NCBI GenBank assembly: GCA_963971425.1
Contig: OZ020519.1
Coordinates: forward strand, 10,680,028-10,744,027
Origin: Bryoerythrophyllum caledonicum
Taxonomy: Eukaryota > Streptophyta > Bryopsida > Pottiales > Pottiaceae
Direction: 5' to 3'
Length of the DNA stretch: 64,000 nt
Of the stretch, positions 23,001 through 33,159 are shown one piece after another. The notes beneath the pieces are model-generated. The model was not told the origin of the DNA. It did not search any database and worked only from the letters and a program-made list of their open reading frames with translations. Position numbers and translations under genes: made by a program. The first letter of the stretch is position 1. Each line of letters starts with the position of its first letter.

Positions 23001-24840
23001 GAGGGGTTCGACACAGCGTACTATCTCACGGTATTGCATGCGAAGGGAAGCAAAGCGGAGGTGAGCAGCAGGAAAATGTTGTCTGCGTCCGCTTCCACGT
23101 TCGACCGGCTGGACCACAAGCTGGCATGGCACCAGCAGGGGATCCTTCACGCGATCCGGATGTTGGACGGCGAGCAATTGCATGACGTGCACATGAACTT
23201 CGCAAGCCAGCTGTTGTCGGCGGGTCTTTGTCAGTGGGCGGTGTATGTGATTCTGCACATGCCAGCATGTCCTCAACAGCCAGGGCTGCATGAGAAGGTA
23301 TAGGGTGGAACTGAGCGTGAGACTGCTGGTCTTGAGCGAAGTCCGGTGCAAACGACAGGGTTTTGGAGAGGAGGGGGAGGGGTTTTCTTTTGTTGGGAGT
23401 CTGCGGAGGCGTTTCGTGGATGGTGGTTCTGAGAGGAATTGAACGGCTTTTTTTGTTTTTGTGAAGGTGGTGAAAGAGGTTTTGAATCAGTACTGTGAAA
23501 CGTGGAGTCGGTCGGAGGCGCAGCAGCGGTTTTTGGAGGAGGATCTGGCAGTTCCTACGGAATGGCTGCATGAGGCGTTGGTGAGTTTGTCGATATGGTC
23601 CGCGGACAACGTCCGTTTGGAAGAGCTGAGAGGGCTGTTGATTTGGCGAGGGGGTCTGGATGTGTGGGTCGACCTTCTGACGGTTCTTGGAGTGGCTGAT
23701 GGCAGGCACTGTACTGGCGGTATTGTCGCAACAGCAAGAAGGAACTGGAGCATCTGATGAAGAGTTGCCAGTGGCGGAGCGCGCACGTGCTGTTCATGAC
23801 GAGCGTTGCCGCGTCGCTGTTTTTAAACGGTAGGACTCGTCCCGCATCCGGGGGCGTGAAATGGAATGTTGAGTCCGTGGAAGCTGCTGTTTCAATTTTG
23901 TGCAAGCGGTGGTTGGTTTGACAGTAGCGTTCGCGTAGATGCGGAGTGAGTGGAAGATTCTGCGGATGGGGTGTGCACACGTTTGCTCGGGTTTAGCAAA
24001 GCACGTCCTGTCTCAACGCAGACTCATGCGATCGAGTCCAGTCTGACGAGGATGTTGGCGGTTGCAGGTGAGCATGCCGAGATATGGCAGTCGGCGAGCC
24101 AGCTAGAAGGGCATCTGACGGAGGTGGAGGATTGGGATCTGGGAGCAGGCGTATACATCGAATTCCTGACATTGAAAAGCAGCTTCCTGGATGCGTCGAA
24201 CCCAGCGGAGGGATTGGTACGCGTTCCTCACGAAGCCCACGTTGGAGGCGGTGGATGTGTTGGTCTGAGGGAGGGGTGCAGGGTTGGACTGAGCTTGTGT
24301 TGTATCTGAGCTTGTGGTTGCGACGGTGACATTCAGGAAACCTTGGAAGAGAGGAGCGCAGCGTGCGGAGCATTCTTTGAGCGGTTGAGGGAGTCGCAAG
24401 TATTGTGGAGGCCAAAAAGCACAGTTGACGCGAGGTATGGATCCAGCGGTTGCCATGGGAACTACGAGGCGATTGCATGGGTTGGTTTGACTGAATCGTC
24501 CACATAGCATGTGTCTATGTTACCGCCGTGATTTGTGATGCCTGCGGATTTCCTGGTTGCGTATGAGAGATGGGTGGATTTAGCATGTGGGATGCGCGTG
24601 TTGTGACAAGAAGGGGGGTGGGGTTTGATTGGATGCAGAGTGGCTTATGCAAAGATGGCGGACGAGATGTCGTCGTTGCTGTTGGCGCAATCCAGGACAG
24701 AGTCGTTGGAAACGAAGGGCGAGATGAAGATGTTCGATATCGTCCTGGACGCTCCCTTGCCGGAAGATGTCCGCATGTGTCGCCTGCAAGGAGCTGTGGC
24801 AGCCTTCACAAAACTGATCGGAGCTGAGATTCCAGCGTGA
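14027..24840 (+). CDS. NUP98-NUP96: NUP98-NUP96 nuclear pore precursor, single gene, 23 coding exons
   Basis: Exons: 14027-14045, 14347-14595, 15121-15519, 15733-15963, 16132-16841, 17005-17098, 17272-17338, 17750-17888, 18015-18134, 18441-18621, 19069-19242, 19342-19520, 19609-20011, 20211-20462, 20733-21048, 21386-21758, 21995-22610, 22801-23297, 23467-23580, 23706-23829, 24068-24216, 24337-24434, 24639-24840. All introns are GT-AG and phases agree, giving 1,901 residues. Residues 1-700 carry about 60 FG dipeptides, mostly PFG and AFG, interrupted at about 253-299 by a GLEBS motif (Gle2/RAE1 binding). The nucleoporin autopeptidase domain follows, with HFSRYGL and predicted self-cleavage between F962 and S963. 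The remaining 939 residues are NUP96 (HSLPAHL-LDPVKM near its start), a Y-complex scaffold subunit. Product sizes match the animal precursor (about 863 + 937). NUP98 would line the channel and NUP96 the scaffold. In Arabidopsis these are separate genes. Splice sites were placed by eye. Confidence 0.93.
15733..15963 (+). other. GLEBS (RAE1/Gle2-binding) motif exon of NUP98
   Basis: This exon encodes residues 223-299. After a few FG dipeptides and a Q4 run it reads TPYAV, then [16 protein letters not shown] and [10 protein letters not shown]. That is the GLEBS pattern of NUP98, which binds the WD40 mRNA-export factor RAE1/Gle2. The match to plant NUP98 GLEBS (ISAMP-YK, EELRWEDYQ) is close. Confidence 0.88.
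19342..20011 (+). other. Nucleoporin autopeptidase domain (two exons)
   Basis: Exons 12 and 13 encode a complete NUP98-type autoproteolytic domain, beginning [20 protein letters not shown] and including VDVR-like [23 protein letters not shown] and VGQGLNK. The HFS triad of the cleavage site is at 19927-19935. In animals and fungi this domain cuts itself after Phe in HF|S to release NUP98 from NUP96. The preceding residues and the His are conserved here, so cleavage is expected. Confidence 0.88.
20099..20137 (+). repeat. (GGC)n(GGT)n trinucleotide microsatellite in an intron
   Basis: About eight GGC units run into about five GGT units. The array lies in the intron separating the autopeptidase exon from the first NUP96 exon, roughly 90 bases after the donor. 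Confidence 0.85.
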
Positions 24841-24879
24841 GAGGAACGAGGTGGTCGAGGCGTGGAACTTGCTTGTTTA

Positions 24880-24936
24880 ACATCCCTGCCGAGCTAGCAC
24901 ATCCCTGCCGAGCTAGCACATCCCTGCCGAGCTTGC
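24880..24936 (+). repeat. Three tandem 19-bp units in the NUP98-NUP96 3' region
   Basis: The unit acatccctgccgagctagc occurs three times head to tail, with one substitution in the last copy. It begins 40 bases after the stop codon, so it probably lies in the 3' UTR. Confidence 0.85.
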
Positions 24937-25885
24937 ACCAGCTCAACATCTGTAGCTGGTAGATCATGCACTGCCTCTAATTGATCAACAGACAGTCAAT
25001 TTTAAGAATGAGGTGTACCGTTTGTTCGCAGTTTGGCATGCACCTTCTAGAGATTATTATTTTCTGAAAATGAAATTAGACATTTTTTTTCCTTTTCCGC
25101 TGCGGAGATTTTCATGGGCCCTAATAAATCGCCACAAGTGCACACGATTGCTTACTCCAGTAAACTTGATCAGTGTATCAAATGTAAAGCCTATGGTCAT
25201 ACTCTAGCCAGTGGTGACCCTTTGGCGCCCAGTTTACGTTTCTTCCAAGCCAAGATATGTGCTGAAATTTTTCTTAGAAATGAATTCTATGGAAATAGAA
25301 TGCCTAATTTTAGGATCTATCTTTACAAAATTGAACTCCAACCATGGTTCTGGGGTAAATTTGCACAACATCCAATAGTTAATGGAATAGATTATAGTGT
25401 TGAAAGTTAGTGTATATTGTTGTTGAAACATGTGGACCTTTGGAGGGTGTACTACTTTATTCATCAATAGATTCTTCCAAGAATTTTTGTACTTTGAATA
25501 AAAGAGGTTCACAAGTGCACTAGATTTTGCATTGACATATCTGAAGAAAACATTTATATGTGATTGTTGATGATTTTTGTACTTTTGTCTACTTGATTGT
25601 GTACAAAAATGTTCCAAAGTTGTATGAATCAGAGACAAATTTCAATCAAAATATAATACCAAAATCATTTTGCATGTGTATGAAATACAACATAGTATGT
25701 GGTATGGTATTCATTGTATTTTAGTGTATTTGATGTATTTTGTGTTGTATTCCAAGCTTTTACATGAGTTTTATAACTACAAATCATGATCTGATTTTTG
25801 CAAGGTGTTCATGTAATGTGTGTGTGAAAATCTACACTTGAGATTTGACTAGCTAATTCCTCATGGGCTTCATGCAAATTGAGAT
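24937..25885. other. AT-rich intergenic DNA downstream of NUP98-NUP96
   Basis: Base composition falls sharply after the 3' repeat. Short ORFs on both strands overlap and show no family features. I see no gene, RNA or clear repeat boundary here. Confidence 0.5.
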
Positions 25886-26165
25886 TTAACGCTTAAACGT
25901 GCCCCTGGTGTAACCCTACAGTGTCGATGGTGGCCACAATATTCTACATGTATAATGTTGCATTTGAACATGAGAAGGTGGAGATATTGAAATGACCTCC
26001 AAATGAAAGATGTTAGTTCTAGAATTTTCAATCCAAAGGTGAAAGTCTTACTAAATTTTTATTTTTATTTTGTATTCAAATTACCAAACTTTAGTATTTT
26101 TTTGTATTCAATAGAGTAAAATACGTGCCTATACATATGGTTTCCAACTCACGTTTAACGGTTAA
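25886..26165 (+). repeat. TTAA-bounded MITE, family A (best-preserved copy)
   Basis: The 280-bp element starts TTAACGCTTAAACGTG and its right end, read inward, is TTAACCGTTAAACGTG: 14 of 16 bases match. Body sequence is shared with the copies near 10.6-11.6 kb. It lacks an ORF. TTAA at both ends could be target duplication plus inverted repeat, as in piggyBac-type elements; that class assignment is inference. Confidence 0.7.
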
Positions 26166-26891
26166 CACCTCAAGAATCCATATTTGGGTTTGCAAGGCTC
26201 CAAAGTGTAACAAAATTCTGATGGATGGATAAGAACTATTAAAAAAATTGAAGAATTTTTTTGCTTTGAAACAAGTTTTTACCAAACTTATTAAAAGCAA
26301 GTTTTATCAAACATATTAAATCAAGTTTGATGATTTAAATATAATTAATTTAATAAATCAACTCTTTGAAGAGGTCCTATTTTTTTAGTTCATTCTATCA
26401 TTTTAGAAATGACTTGTATGTTTATATGACATTCTTTGTAATCAAATTATGATCGTGATCGTTACCAGATTAAACAATGAACTACGCAAACTTGAACATG
26501 ATTTTATTCATGTAGTCACTGATATTCAATCAACATCTTGTAATGCATTGTCCTAGTCCAGAGAATTGCAACTCTTCCATATACTAAAAATATATTGCCA
26601 AAAGAAAACTACTTCAGGCGAAGCCACTTCTTTATATGATATTCTTAAAAGTGTTCACAAAGGTCTCATTCAAGCAAAGCCACTTTGAACTCAATTTAAC
26701 TTTGTAAAATCTATAAATTCTTTTATAAATTCTAAGATTATAAGATTTTTAAAAATTCGATAGACAATGAAATGTTGTTTTATTATATGAAATGAGTTTT
26801 ATTGTTTCTTATAATGTACATTTGAAAGTTTTAAACAACATCTAATAAAATTCACCGTACATCTAATACTAGCTACTTATGAATGAAAGCA

Positions 26892-27247
26892 GAAGAAGAA
26901 CTCCAGTCTCCGAAGGAGACCGGCGTGAATATAGTGTTTGTTCATTCTCTTCACTAAGCATATGGCCACGGGACATGGGCTAGTGTAGTAGAACTACTCC
27001 CCCCTCTCAAGGGTAAACACTTTTCTACACTATCTGCTTCCCTACACTATATGCTTCCCTACACTAATTGCCTTAGAGACAACCGACATGTCACCTCCCC
27101 CAAGGGCTTTGTGGGTCCCCATACAACGAGGCCTTGGGACCCCCACCATAATTGGGTGGACTATCCACGCCGGCAATAGGACTTGAACTCACAACCACCT
27201 CATTGGTGTGCCATGACTCAAACCACTACACCAAGGCGGTGGTGCCT
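26892..27247 (-). mobile_element. tRNA-derived SINE with 12-bp target duplication
   Basis: Read on the minus strand from 27247, the element begins with a tRNA-like head: an A-box-like 'cttggtgtagtggtttgag' and a B box 'gagttcaagtcc' (complement of 27178-27190). The body then diverges into about 280 bp of unrelated sequence. The flanks are tgaatgaaagca (26880-26891) and tgaatgatagca (27248-27259), identical at 11 of 12 bases, which is the expected target-site duplication. The head lacks a proper acceptor stem, so it is a SINE rather than a tRNA gene. Pol III transcription in reverse orientation would be expected when young. Confidence 0.75.
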
Positions 27248-27259
27248 TGAATGATAGCA

Positions 27260-29264
27260 AACTTAAAGTACACAAGCAACTTCTACAAGTCTAGTACGCT
27301 CAATTCCCAAATTTTATTAAAAAGATGAAAATCCAATCAAAACTTCTCATCTTTCCTCTTGCATTACATGACCTCCCTAATCTACAAATTTGAAGGTTGC
27401 ACACATTCATTCTTTACACTTATTTTCAAATTATTCAAATTTCTTATACACATGGATGCCTTCATGCACAATAGATTTGGCCAGCTGAATGTCCAATCTG
27501 CTGTTAAGACTTGAGACTTTGATGACTAATTAACTTTAACTAATTTCACAAATGAAAAAATTTAAATAAACATTTTTTTTTGACAATTATAATATAAGAA
27601 TTGAAAGTTTAAAAATTCAATTGAAATTTTAAGTTTACTTTTATTTTAACTCTAATGTTTATAAAAAAAAGTCAAATATTTTATTGTCAATTTTTGTAAG
27701 AGAATGATTTTTTAAAAATAAAATTAATACGCTTTGATGAGTAAAGGAAGATTGCAAAAGACCACAAATCGAAAGTCACAACTAACATCATATAAGCAAA
27801 AAACATACACAAAGACAAGTATGCGTATCACACCCTCAAGAAGGAAACATGTGAATCACTCATGAAATCTTGTATCTCACACTCCAGAAGGGAAGAATCA
27901 ACGAGTGCAAGTAGAATAGAAAATGGGACGTCTCGAGGGCCTACACACCACTATAGGCATACACACAAAACCTCACTAGATGAAAATCATCTATTGGATG
28001 AATGGGGTATGCTAGATGTACGTCCCTAACATATGTAGATGAGAAATAACTATCCTACGCTAATTTTACACGATGCAGTGAGGCCTTCGATGCCAAATCT
28101 CGTGATGTAAACGGTGATCATCTACATTACTAAAATCCGTGTTGAGGTCAAAATCATGGGGTGTGGTCAAGCCATTTTTGAAGACAAGATTTTCAAGGTC
28201 ATCTGTATTGTACTCAACTTCTTCACATTCTTCACGAGCCATATTCACATAATCTCATATTGGTAATTCCTCATCAACAAGCTACACTTGAGCCTTCAAA
28301 GCTGTAATCTCATCACTTTCCTTCACCATTCTATTCATCTATGGCTCATCAATCTCGATGGAGGCAACATTCACGATAGTGTCAAAAGAAGAAAAAAACC
28401 CCTAATCTGTTATGCACATGTTCCCAATGTTCACCACTTGTTCCCAACAGAATAACATGTTTCCAATGCAATTATTCCCTCTATGATATAACAAAGTCAA
28501 GGTCTCAAATGTCACAATATCAAGTATCATAATTGTATTATAGAGGAAGTTTAAGACTACAAAGTTCTGTCGAGCCAAAATGAGTCATATTATCGAGGTT
28601 GTCGTATGATGGAGTGTTGTAATAACGAGGTTAGAGTGTAGCACCGTAGACAAAATCCGGCTGAAAGATGGGTAGTCTCAAAGAGAATAATATAGAAAAC
28701 ACAAAGGTAGTTGCGGACACCATACAAAAGAACTTGACTTTTGTCCTATGGATGGAGATACATCTTCTTCGGTCCCAGCTTTGGCAGCTCGATGGCCATC
28801 CTTGAAATGATCTTTGAGGTGAAGAGCTGGAGAACAAAATGGACTAAATAAACTATTGCACAAAAATAAAGTGGTGGATAACTTCACTAATATTATTAAT
28901 ATAAAAACCAAAAAAAAAGGATTATTTCTCGATACTATCCAAACAACAAATAACAAGTAATAATAACCATCTTATAAAGATAAAGAGATTCTAAATACTA
29001 TCAATCAGATATAAAAGTTAAATCCTCTAAAATGAAAAAAAATAATTTATCTACACTGAATCAACCCATAGTACTAAAAAAAACAAAATTCACAACTTAA
29101 AAGATTATTAATCCCTATATGAAAAAAATCCTGAGGTGGGCTTTTGCAGATTTTGGGCACATACCCATGGTTGCAATTTTTATTTACAAATCTTGAAATT
29201 CTGTACAGAGATGCAAGAAGATAAGCGGTACGTGGGAGTATAATTTTTATTTTCATCGGACTTG
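27260..29264. other. AT-rich intergenic DNA with a transposon ORF remnant
   Basis: Most of this stretch is AT-rich and unassigned. On the minus strand from about 28350 to 28066 a coding-like frame is visible (MARE-ECEEVEYNTDDLENL), with at least two internal stops, consistent with a dead transposon protein. I cannot name the family. Confidence 0.4.
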
Positions 29265-30025
29265 TAAAAAAAAGTTATGCCATCTCAAAGAAACAATTGT
29301 TGAATGCGGGCATGTCGGGCAACTACAAAAACTTTTGCTAGGACACTCTAGTAGATCTAAGACTTTCAATATTAACAAGAATTATTATTTCTTTTCAAAT
29401 TGTCAAAATACATTTCTTGTCTTTAGTGAAAAGATGCATTTTATCCCAAGTCAAAGATTTTCACACATTGTCACACATTATCGAGCAACAAAACCAAATA
29501 AAATTCTTTTCCACATCAAAATTTGAGATCTTCATATTTTTCTCTTTTTATTTTTTCTATTACAAAATGTGATGTAAACCTTCTTACTGACCGTTTGGAT
29601 TATCATTCTAAAACATACTTTGTTCCCAAACAATTAAACGTGAATTGGCACTCCTTGTATAATTTTATTGAACATGCTATAGCCCTTTTCTACTTCTAAA
29701 AATTGTTGTACAAGGAGTCAGTATCCTAATCAATATGATGGTATAAAATTTAGACCTTGTGTAGTGCAAAACATTGACACCAAGTGAAGTCAAAGTCTAA
29801 TGATCCATTTTTTCTACACTACTTCAGACACCATAATCTTTCAATCCATGCCGTCAAAGTTGATGAAATTTTGTGAGTATGTTATTTATTAAGTGTTGTA
29901 TGAGATTCTTCGGTTAAAACTAGAAATACGATTCTTTTTTTCCCTTCCTTACTCATTGCACTAGCACGAAATGTTTTTAGTGTTTTTGGTGTGAAATTGT
30001 CAAGGAAATTGAGAGGTTCAGTTGA
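29265..30025 (-). repeat. Dispersed non-coding repeat family B, reverse copy
   Basis: This stretch is the reverse complement of 45708-46642 and 35250-35870. Shared phrases include 'ctccttgtacaccaattttt', 'acactacacaaggt' and 'aaatatgaagatct', found here in inverted form. No ORF is conserved among copies, so it is a non-coding mobile repeat about 0.6-0.9 kb long. Confidence 0.65.
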
Positions 30026-31301
30026 CTACTAAGTTCCAAAGCAAAAAAATATCAACCATTTCACATAAAGGAAATTACATAAGCAAGAATTTTAAGATCA
30101 CTGAACTACAAATCAAATCCAAATTCCTCAAGCAACACCACAATTCATTGACGTCGGAAGTAGACACTTAAGAAGACAAAAAAACAGTTATTAATTTGTA
30201 TAAAACTACGTCACAAATATGCCACATACCAAAGCCAATTTACCCCAATTAACAAAGATAGAAAAATGCTAAAAGAAGTAATGCACCGCTTTTTATTATA
30301 CACAATAATAAACTGAGTGGCCAAATATTTGTTATCAAACCCAATGGAATTAAAAAATGTGTTATGAACTTTTTCAGTTGAATTTCTATTAATTAATTTT
30401 ACTAAAAAAAAAAACAAATAATAGTAACGATAACCAAATTCAATCCGGTAATTAACTTTCTAAATTAGTTTTCTAATTTTCTAATTTTCTAAATTATTTC
30501 CGGACAAAAGTCGAAAAGCCAAATCTCATCCCCGATTCATCCACTATTCATCCATTCAACGTTCATCCACTTGAGCCTTGCGAGAGAAGCCTGAGCTTCA
30601 AGCGCAGGAGTTTGAGAAGACAAACAAGACGAAGCAGAGAATGAAGACGAAGACGCGAGAGAGAGATCATGGTTTGGAGCAGCGACGAAGCGAGGGTTTC
30701 ATGTTCTTGCGGCATCGAAGGAATGCGTCAGAGGAGCGGAAGATGTGGAGCGAGAGCGGAGGTGATTGATCGGGAGATGGAGGTGCCGTAGCGTGTGTTA
30801 GTGAGAAGTGGAGGTGTGAGGGATGGCGTATCGCAGTGGAGGATTGTGCTGGGAAATTAGCTTCAAGTAATCCAGGAATTGCGCCGAGTAGAAGTGTCCT
30901 CAGGTAGTGATCGATGGTGTTTTTAGTCTCATGTTTCGATGGCTGTTTGCGGGACAGGCGGGAGAGACGACTGGATTGTGGAGTTCCGGCCGCGTTCTTG
31001 ACGTTCTTGTGATCGGTTGCGTGTCATAGGAACATGTGTGGCTGGGGGAGAGGTCGCCTGCTTGTGTGATGGTTGTCAGATATGTCGGACTTGTTCAACA
31101 CTTGGAGGACATAGAGATTGTCTTTCGGTTCTCAAAGACTTGTGTATCTTGGTGGTATGGGAGGGAATTGTAGACGGTTCCGGGATCTATCTAGCAGAGA
31201 GTAGGAGTATGAGGGGTGTATATCTTGGCAACTTGTGAGGGCATGTTGCTGAAACCTCTTCAGGAGTGTTCTTATTATTGGAAGGTTACATTGCTTTGGT
31301 C

Positions 31302-33159
31302 ATGGACTGCCTTATACATCACCCGGTGCATGGTGTTCAAGAATTGGAGAGATGGATAGGAGAATTAACGTGTATGGTGGAAATCAGGGCAATTGTGGCA
31401 GTCAGGGGAAACATGACTGACAGGGATGACGTTAAGAGCGATCCTGAAAATCTCATGACCGATCCTTATACGGAAGAGGATGCTAGGATTCAGGCATGGG
31501 TACGCTACTTCGCATCGGATGTTGTGGATGGCTCTGAAGAAGGGATGCCGCTGTTTGGCAGTGCCAGTGACGGCATCAGAACCGACTACAACCGGGTTGA
31601 TTATCTTGGAAATCTGGAAGATGTTGATAATCTGCTCAGGTTAGCCTAGTTCTGTCCTCTTGGCGTTATTTGCTTGGCGGGTTCTAAGTATTCTCACAGT
31701 GGCTGATAGTTTCTATGGAACGTGCATTCGCTTATCTCCTCCGTTGCGCACCGAGAGTTTGTATTCACTGCACCAGTGAGAAGGTGGCTTCATTGGAGAC
31801 AGATGTTGTGTTCCGGCTTTAAGGCGTTTGTAAAAGCAGTGTGCATTCATGTTACATATGGCTGCAATGTGAGGTAAGTTTACAGGTAAGTTTAGCCTGG
31901 CAGGAGCTCAGTTATGTCCACGGTGCGACATTGATATGGGCACGACACGAGCAAATCCACTAATGGCGTGCGCTATGACCTCCAGCTCTGGACCAGCGCC
32001 TGCCGGACATGCGGTGGATGGCATGCAGGGGCATTATTCAGCATCTGCAGCTCCCGCTGTGCACCCGGAGGACGTGATCATGGCCAAGTCACCTCTGGGA
32101 ACTTCTGCAACTGCGGAAGGGGGGAAATTAGACGCTACTAATTTGATAAGGAAGGGCAAGTCGGTGATATTAGATGAGGGAGACGTGGAAGATTACAAAG
32201 GTGCTCTGAAGACGATGAAGACTTACACTAAGGAGCAATTGGCGGAAAGATTCAGAAAAGAGCTTTTAGTGAAACTAGACGCACATAGTCGCCAAAATTT
32301 GACCACCAAAGTCATGGAGGCAAAGAAGTAAATTGCGTCAAAGGCGTCGGGTGATACTAATTCAGTGCCGCACGTTGGGATCTCGTCTGTCACCAGCGGA
32401 AGAGTTGATGAGGTTGTTGCTACAGGAGAAGAGGGAGCTCCAGGGGTTGATTCTGAGGAACAGCAAATAGTTGTGCCAAATCCTGATTTCCACGACTTCG
32501 ATGCAGACCGCACGGAAGCACATGTGAAGAAGAAGCAGATTTGGGCGCTCTATGATGGAACAGATGATATGCCGCGTTTCTATTGTCAGATTAACAAGGT
32601 AGTGCGGTATCCATTTTACGTGGAAGGCATCTGGCTAGAGCCAACTCATCCAGAGAAAGATTGCTTTACCTGGTTAAAAGAGCGTGAGCTTTCCAGCGGT
32701 ACTGGTGAGTTCAAACTTGGTGAAGAAGTCGCGTTTGGTACTATAAACACGTTCTCACACTTGATGTGGAGTACGAAGTCTTACACACACCCGAGGAACC
32801 CCAAGTTTTACGAGGTATACCCGAAGTGTCCTGAGGTCTGGGCTGTCTATACGGATTATGAGAAGGACACGAGCAGAGATGCAGAAGGGACGCTGAAGCT
32901 GCGGTATGAATTTGTGTTAATGAGAAGCGATTTTTCTAGACTGACTGGGGAAGGGAGAGCAGCGAAGCTCCAGAAGCTCAAAGGCTACAATACCCTCTGG
33001 ACACCTGACGCGGAATCATTCGAGATTACAGTGAAGGACAATCTGCGCAAGTTTTCACATCGAGTGCCTGCAGTACTAGTACGAGATGTCCAAGGAGTAC
33101 CGTGTGAGTGCTTGGAGCTGGACCCCGCATCTACTTCGACGGATGTCGTCCAAACATGA
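31302..33159 (+). CDS. DUF3444-domain protein gene with an in-frame TAA
   Basis: The large ORF 31936-33159 is one frame interrupted only by TAA at 32329-32331. After the stop, residues from DFHDFDADRTE, through QIWALYD, MPRFY-QI and GIWLEP, to VWAVYTDYEK form a clear DUF3444 domain, usually the C-terminal part of plant DnaJ-like proteins. No J domain is visible. An upstream exon (31302 or 31413 to 31639) can be spliced in phase to 31896, joining VDYLGNLEDVDNLLR to a segment with CPRC. A GA-rich leader exon near 30560-30762, with a donor after it, may be the 5' end. The stop either makes this a recent pseudogene, is removed by an unrecognised intron, or is an assembly error. The downstream domain is otherwise intact. 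The function of DUF3444 is not known. Confidence 0.6.

Noticed and set aside
21295..23709. Large minus-strand ORFs across the NUP96 exons (22167-21295, 23351-22314, 23709-23026)
   Set aside because: They are antisense shadows with random-looking Ser/Pro/His composition spanning genuine plus-strand exon-intron junctions.
27170..27247. Functional tRNA gene on the minus strand
   Set aside because: A and B boxes are recognisable, but the cloverleaf stems do not pair properly, and the homology continues into a 356-bp unit flanked by a target duplication. A SINE explains all of it.
32328..32365. Tiny intron removing the TAA of the DUF3444 gene
   Set aside because: The only obvious GT and AG give 38 bases, too short for a plant intron, and would shift the frame.
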